DNA of 24,699 nucleotides. Origin: Smittium mucronatum. Taxonomy: Eukaryota > Kickxellomycota > Harpellomycetes > Harpellales > Legeriomycetaceae. Both the position numbers and the translations under genes were made by a program. The DNA lies in assembly GCA_001953115.1 (NCBI GenBank), contig LSSL01005716.1, positions 1 through 24,699 of the forward strand, in the 5' to 3' direction. Numbering within the stretch: the stretch's first letter is position 1; each line of letters begins with the position of its first letter. Below the pieces are notes generated by a model that saw nothing but the letters and a program-made list of their open reading frames with translations, was not told the origin of the DNA and did no database searches. This document shows, piece after piece, positions 19,660 to 24,699 of this stretch.

Positions 19660-22600
19660 TTTTATTTCTCCAGAATGGAGATCAATATTAATTACACTTC
19701 AGAGAGTAGAAAACTATGCGAAACAATATTATTTGATAAAAATAAACCAAAATACAAACTGATAAAATAAAGTGACATACTTTTTAATAATTAGATGGTT
19801 TTAATTTAGTGTAAATAGCGCTATATGGTTATCTTTGTCATATTTTCTTTAAAAAAAGAGCTATATCGATAAAAAATTTAATTTCATGCTGTTTTAATAA
19901 AACATCAATACCGCTAAAATGTCTAATCACGGAACAAGATAATACTAACTTATTAACAATAAATCAAGACCAAATTAAGCCTTTCTCTGAAGTGCTTTAG
20001 AATCCTTCACGTTAAATGTGGTTAAATTGAATACTTAAGGCCCCTAATCTGCTTAGGATAAAAACTTTCAGCTTAATTTTTACCCAATTATTATTGAATC
20101 TCTCGCGACTAAAAAAGATTTTTTCTTTATTCCTCTGTTTGTTGAAGAATATTGCAAGATCGTGGTAAATTTTTTTTCAAGAATTGTTTAAATTTTCTAG
20201 AATCAGCCTCAAACTAGTGATAAATTGTGTTTTTTGAAATCAAACGATTATAATCTTGATGGAAATCATATTAATCTAGCTCAAGCGACACATATCATTT
20301 GCTTTATTTTTGGTTTATAGCTTGGAAAAATACTGTTATAAATAATGCTAGGGATCCTGAAATATTCCTTATAAAAACACAGTTTTCTTTTTGATGAAAT
20401 AGTGACTAAATTATATGAGATAGGTTGTAAAACCCTTTAAAAAAAATATGCTGCACTCTATCCCAAAATTTTCATTTTTTTTATATAAAGAAACTTTATG
20501 CACCAAGAAATCTTTTAATCAAAACTTTCAAAAAAAATCAAGCTTAAAAAAGGCATAATTTTTGCCCTTTCCCGAGATCCAGAATAATTTGATGCCAAGA
20601 AAAAAATCCGCATCAACATTTCTCACTTACGAATTATCGACACTACTCTTCAAAGACACGGGTTCTAGCAAGAATAAAATTGGTATTAAGTAAATAATTT
20701 TCTGAAGAGGTATGAATCACAATATAGAGTCTTTTTAAAGATCTTCCATGGAATTCCTGTAAGGTAGATGGGGTTCTTCGATCCATTTTCAAATAGATTT
20801 GATTTAGAATGGCTGTATATCTTTGAGTCCGTAACATATTTTCAAGGTTTTTAATAATCCTTTTTAAGAATATAGGTTAATTCTAAATTTTTTAAATGTA
20901 CTGAATGGTAAATGATTTAATTGAAGAAAAGATCATCGATTTTTGGAATCTTGCATGAAAAATAGCCGAAATTTTCTTTGCCAAAGTATACCGTGTCGAA
21001 AATTTCGGATAAGATGCATCTAAGTTTAATGTTTCACATTTCACGATCAAATTTAAAAATAAATCGACATGGATACAAAAGGATTCTAAACAGGGATGCA
21101 AAAATTATCCCAAAAAAGGATATTTCAGCTCTTCTATTCATTCTTGAAATAAAAGAGCTATAATTTTTTAAAAAAAATAGTATTAAAAACGGACAATAAC
21201 AATTTCCAAGAAAACAGGTTTCATCCTTTTTGTGATGTGCTCAAAAAATCGCGGCCTAAATTTCTAAGATGGTAATTTCAAGGTTAAAAAAAATGAATAT
21301 TCTTTGAATAATCCTCTGAATGGGCTATTCGACGTAAAAATTTCGTCATAATAACATTGTATATATTCTGGAAAAAAAAAGTACGAGAGATGTCTTATAT
21401 TCCAGTAAAAACTTTGGCTTCCATATTTAAATTCTCCTATTTAGTCTATTTCTTAAATGACTGGGTCTTAAAAAAATTCAGCTAATAACATTAGAAAACA
21501 TCAGGTCAAAGAGAAGTCGAATTTCTGATAACTATAAAATATTATGAAAACTGGGGATAAAGAAAAAGACTCTCAAAGAAATTTCAACTTTGGTTTAAAG
21601 CTAAGTCAGAAGGTCAGATCACGATGTAATATCTACCAATAGGATATTATGAATAACGATAAAAAAATTTTAAATGTCGTCCAAGATTCTTCTGAAAATA
21701 TCAGGGTTCTCCTTCGAGATATCTTTATAATATAAAATGCTAGAAAATTAAGTTAATATGTATAGGGTTCTTTTTTTTTGAATACCTGATTTATTTCTTA
21801 TTCTTTTATCTTGATTTAATAATGCACCAACTCATTTAAAAACTCAACAACAGAGCTCTGTCCGTATAAAAGTCATTTGAACCGAATGCGATTCTGAAGA
21901 ATCCTATGACTAAATTTATTTCAAGGAAGAATATTCTAGGGCATTGAATGAGAGCTTAGTGTCTTCTGAAACTTCAAAATTTGCTCTATTTACTAGCTTA
22001 AGTTATTTTTAATAGGAAATTTTAATTTATTTATATCATATTTTGGCTTAATACGCCCAATAATTGTGATAGTGAAGATTGAAATTGTGCAGACTCTGCT
22101 AGTGGTATATGGGCTAAAGCTAAATAAATGGTGGATTTATTATTCCTATTCTATACTGATATTAAAACATCCATTTCTTATTCCTGGAGCTTTACAATAA
22201 AAATTCCTTTAAATATTATGGAATATCAAAGAAAATTTTATCATTATGTATCAAGAGCATTATTTCTCTCCAGGATTAATACTTCACATCTGTTCTGTAT
22301 TAGATTAATTGAAATAGAGAACTTAAAATACAGATTTTTTGTTCTTATAAATGGTTAAAATATTAGCTCCTAACTGATATTTTTGGCAACAAGACTTGTA
22401 TCTATTGGCTTTGCTTCATAAAAAAAAGTTATAAAAATATTTAAACTGCAATATAGGGGGGAAATCGCTATATCATAGTAATTTTTTCTAAATTCTCTTT
22501 GGATTTTAAAACCCACACCTAATCTCTTCCTAAAATATTATAATAAAAGCAGCTCAAATAATTGACACAGAAAGTGTAGCAATAATATTGCGATTTCAAT
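19660..22600. other. Unidentified stretch of higher complexity, probably a decayed element
   Basis: Fewer homopolymers and longer stop-poor readings occur here than in the surrounding desert, on both strands. Examples on the plus strand are SESRKLCETILFDKNKPKY (from about 19675), RYESQYRVFLKIFHGIPVR (from about 20704), FHPFCDVLKKSRPKFLRW (from about 21219) and VREMSYIPVKTLASIFKF (from about 21382). On the minus strand, YLKMDRRTPSTLQEFHGRSL (20740-20800) is also open. I could not match any of these to a family or decide the strand. The 12-bp palindrome ATATCGCGATAT lies at 22606-22617. Confidence 0.35.
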
Positions 22601-22976
22601 ATCTAATATCGCGATATAATTTCAGTACTTGATTTATTTTCCGATCAATAATACCTTTTTTTATTGAAAAATGGCTACCAGACTTGATTAAAAGGGTGGA
22701 AAATTGAAATTTTCAATGAAAAAGCACTATAGGCTGAATATCAGTAAGTTTGACCAATATCCATTGAAACTCGGGGTTTTGTAAATTATAAATTCAGCTA
22801 TGCTTTTTAAAGAAAAAAAAATTTCGGTAGGTCCAAAAATTTTATTTAGCAAAGATATTATAACATGCCAACACCAAAAAATATTTCCACGCTAATTCAC
22901 ATGCCCCAAATAGTGTATGTTATCGGAGAAATTGTATTATGGAAACCCTAAAATCATAAAATAAATTTTCTACAAA

Positions 22977-22988
22977 TCCATCAGACTA
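22977..22988. repeat. Target-site duplication, left copy (TCCATCAGACTA)
   Basis: It is identical to 23142-23153 and directly abuts the nine T residues that form the minus-strand poly(A) end of the retroposon. Confidence 0.8.
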
Positions 22989-23141
22989 TTTTTTTTTAAA
23001 AAGGGAATTTATTTATAATATTCAAATAATAGAAAAAAATAAAGGAAAAATACAATAAAAGGAAAAAATAATCAAATTTTATCACACTCCTATCTGTCGC
23101 TCTAGCGGCTCCGTACCCACTGGGCATTGATTCAAGGGTAT
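22989..23141 (-). mobile_element. SINE-like retroposon, copy 2, with poly(A) tail and 12-bp target duplication
   Basis: On the minus strand a GC-richer head (TGCCCAGTGGGTACGGAGCC, then GCTAGAGCGACAGATAGGAG) is followed by an AT-rich body and ends in A9 at 22989-22997. Perfect 12-bp direct repeats TCCATCAGACTA flank it. A poly(A) end plus a long target duplication is the mark of target-primed reverse transcription, so it was mobilised by a LINE machinery. TGCCCAGTGGG loosely resembles a tRNA-derived A-box, but no convincing B-box follows. It could instead be a 5'-truncated LINE end, although copy 1 has a similar length and a similar start, which favours a short complete family. Confidence 0.72.
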
Positions 23142-23153
23142 TCCATCAGACTA
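23142..23153. repeat. Target-site duplication, right copy (TCCATCAGACTA)
   Basis: It is identical to 22977-22988. It marks the 5' side of the minus-strand insertion. Confidence 0.8.
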
Positions 23154-24660
23154 AATACAGCTTTAAACTTCTTAGACAACAAAAAGTCAATTTTCTTTAA
23201 TTTTATAAGGTTATTATACAAAGATTAGTTTGTTTTTTTTGCTCCAATAATTTACTTCGTATCAGTACTAGAAATTTTTACTTTGGAGAATTAATTTATG
23301 TTTCTTTTTTAAATTACTAAGCGAGATAGAAAAAATTAGTTTAATTTACAGGGATTTTAATAGCCGAATACATAAAAATGATGAAATTTGCTGAAAAAGT
23401 ACCAATAGAGGAAAGTTGAAAATATTCTTGAATTAAAAAAAGAAATTAAGGAAGCCTAGTAATGAAAAATATCAGTTTCATCAGCTATCAAAAAGATTTA
23501 ATATTTTGATCTATACTTATTTATTATTTTTGTATTGAAAAGATTAAATAGAACCTTTGATCAATACTCACTAAAATAAAATAAAATATTTTTTTTCCAA
23601 TAATATGAGATTTATTAATAAAATATTGAATCTCTTTTGTGTATAAAATCATTAGATACTCATTTAAAATTTCTTTATCAAATATTCTTAACCCTGAACT
23701 AGGATACCAAAATTTATTATTTCATGTGCCACTCTAACTGCAAATATTATATTATTGTCCAATTATTATGATTATCATTTATTCTGTCCAATTTTTTCCA
23801 CATTTGAAGCGTATTATGTACTCTCAAAATATTAATGAAATAACTTGAAATATTCCATTATTAATTTGGAATAAATTTTTTTTCTTTTCTTTATTATGGT
23901 GTAAAATCTATAATTCTTTTTAGTGCAAAATTAGTTCATATAATTATATGGGAGAAGAAAAAACGAGAAATGTTCATCTTTTTCCTTTTTTTGCCAAATA
24001 AAATAAGGATGATTATATATATATATAGCTTACGCTTTTTTAATCTAAAATAATTAATATTTATAGGTCACTTTATTTTATTGATTCGTATTTTTTTATC
24101 TTTATTTACATACAGAACGATGTTAAAATTTTATATTTATCCTCTCATATTGTATTATTTATTAATTTTCATCCAAAATTTTTGATTGATTTTAACTTAA
24201 TGATATTAAAAAAAATTGTTTTTGTTTTTTATAATGTTCTCTCGGTGGAAAGGTTTTCAAATATTTGTATTATATTTGTATCTTAAATTTAATAATTAGT
24301 TTATCTTAGTTTAAAATTTCATTGATACGATTCTAAACTCACCATTGTATTATAATATTAAAAAAATGATACCTTATACGAATAACTAACCACTCGATTT
24401 ATCCAATAAAAGTATCTTTCACAACCAATTTGGATTTAATTCATCAAAAAGATGGCATAGACATATGATTATCACCTCTAAGTAAGACCTAAATATGCAA
24501 AACGCATATTGGTCCCTATTTTAAAAAATAATTTTTTAAGCTTTCAATTCAAACCCAAAATCTTCATGTAACATTAACTAAAAATAATTTATTTTATAAT
24601 ACTATTCTTACGGTATAATCTCCCGTTTGTTTTTAGTCTATAATTTGATTTTTTTTATAT
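23154..24660. other. AT-rich stretch without a recognisable gene
   Basis: I see nothing coding here. A (TA)7 run lies at 24014-24027. GC rises slightly in the last 100 bases towards the terminal palindrome, which may be the start of another element. Confidence 0.5.
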
Positions 24661-24699
24661 TGTCGGAAGCTGATTCCCTATACCAGTTAGACTGGTACA
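24661..24699. repeat. Terminal copy of the palindromic motif, inverted relative to 4249-4292
   Basis: TACCAGT-TAG-ACTGGTA (24681-24697) is the exact reverse complement of TACCAGT-CTA-ACTGGTA at 4262-4278, with looser similarity in the flanks. The final bases TGGTACA would suit an LTR ending in CA (or, read inward on the minus strand, beginning TGTACC). The window stops here, so what follows is unknown. Confidence 0.7.

Noticed and set aside
22606..22617. ATATCGCGATAT as a regulatory site
   Set aside because: It is a perfect 12-bp palindrome, but isolated, with no gene nearby and no repetition elsewhere that I noticed.
23084..23160. A tRNA gene in the GC-richer patch
   Set aside because: An A-box-like word is present on the minus strand, but no cloverleaf, anticodon stem or B-box could be drawn. 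The patch is better explained as the head of the SINE-like copy.
1..24699. CRISPR arrays, prokaryotic operons, ribosome binding sites, rRNA or telomeric repeats
   Set aside because: No regularly spaced repeats, no coding density, no Shine-Dalgarno context and no known structural RNA were seen. The content is eukaryotic transposon debris.

Overview
This window reads as an AT-rich, gene-free graveyard of transposable elements from a eukaryote, most likely a fungus. Base composition looks close to four A/T in five (judged by eye, not counted). No host gene, rRNA, complete tRNA or prokaryotic feature was found. The fungal assignment rests on the first element: its reverse transcriptase has the RLPxGATNSVA, FIxxGxIKGP and GxRxFxxEH signature that I know from Ty3/Gypsy elements of fungi. 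The species cannot be named.

Layout. Positions 1-3480 hold a decayed Ty3/Gypsy element (A). Its RT is readable at 285-980 and a probable connection fragment lies at 2804-2902. Between them lies a decayed Ty1/Copia element (RT at 1363-1492, RNase H at 2252-2560), which suggests a nested insertion. Positions 3495-4297 are an island of clearly higher GC, open on both strands and ending in a near-palindrome. Positions 4519-7220 hold a second, unrelated Ty3/Gypsy pol (B) with protease, RT, connection/RNase H and integrase in the usual order, broken by stops and frameshifts. Positions 8116-9980 are a Tc1/mariner-like DNA transposon (D) with roughly 255-bp terminal inverted repeats and a dead transposase on the minus strand. 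Positions 14848-16302 are a second inverted-repeat element (E) with tandem 20-nt units at its ends. Two copies of a short SINE-like retroposon lie in opposite orientation at about 16327-16489 and 22989-23141; the second has a perfect 12-bp target-site duplication and a poly(A) end. A stretch of higher complexity at 19660-22600 remains unidentified. The window ends inside another copy of the palindrome seen at 4249-4292.

Decay pattern. Coding remnants are recognised by frames that stay in register across several stops. Mismatches between the inverted-repeat arms of D and E are largely C/T and G/A transitions, several at CpA/TpG, and the protease triad reads DLGAT where DSGAT is expected (TCA to TTA). 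This fits cytosine deamination or repeat-induced point mutation, but was not tested statistically. The GC-richer patches (the 3.5-4.3 kb island and the heads of the SINE-like copies) are probably the youngest insertions. None of the elements appears able to move by itself. Most ATG-to-stop frames here are chance open frames, apart from the 2252-2443 Copia RNase H frame and two frames (46-285 and 428-622) inside element A.
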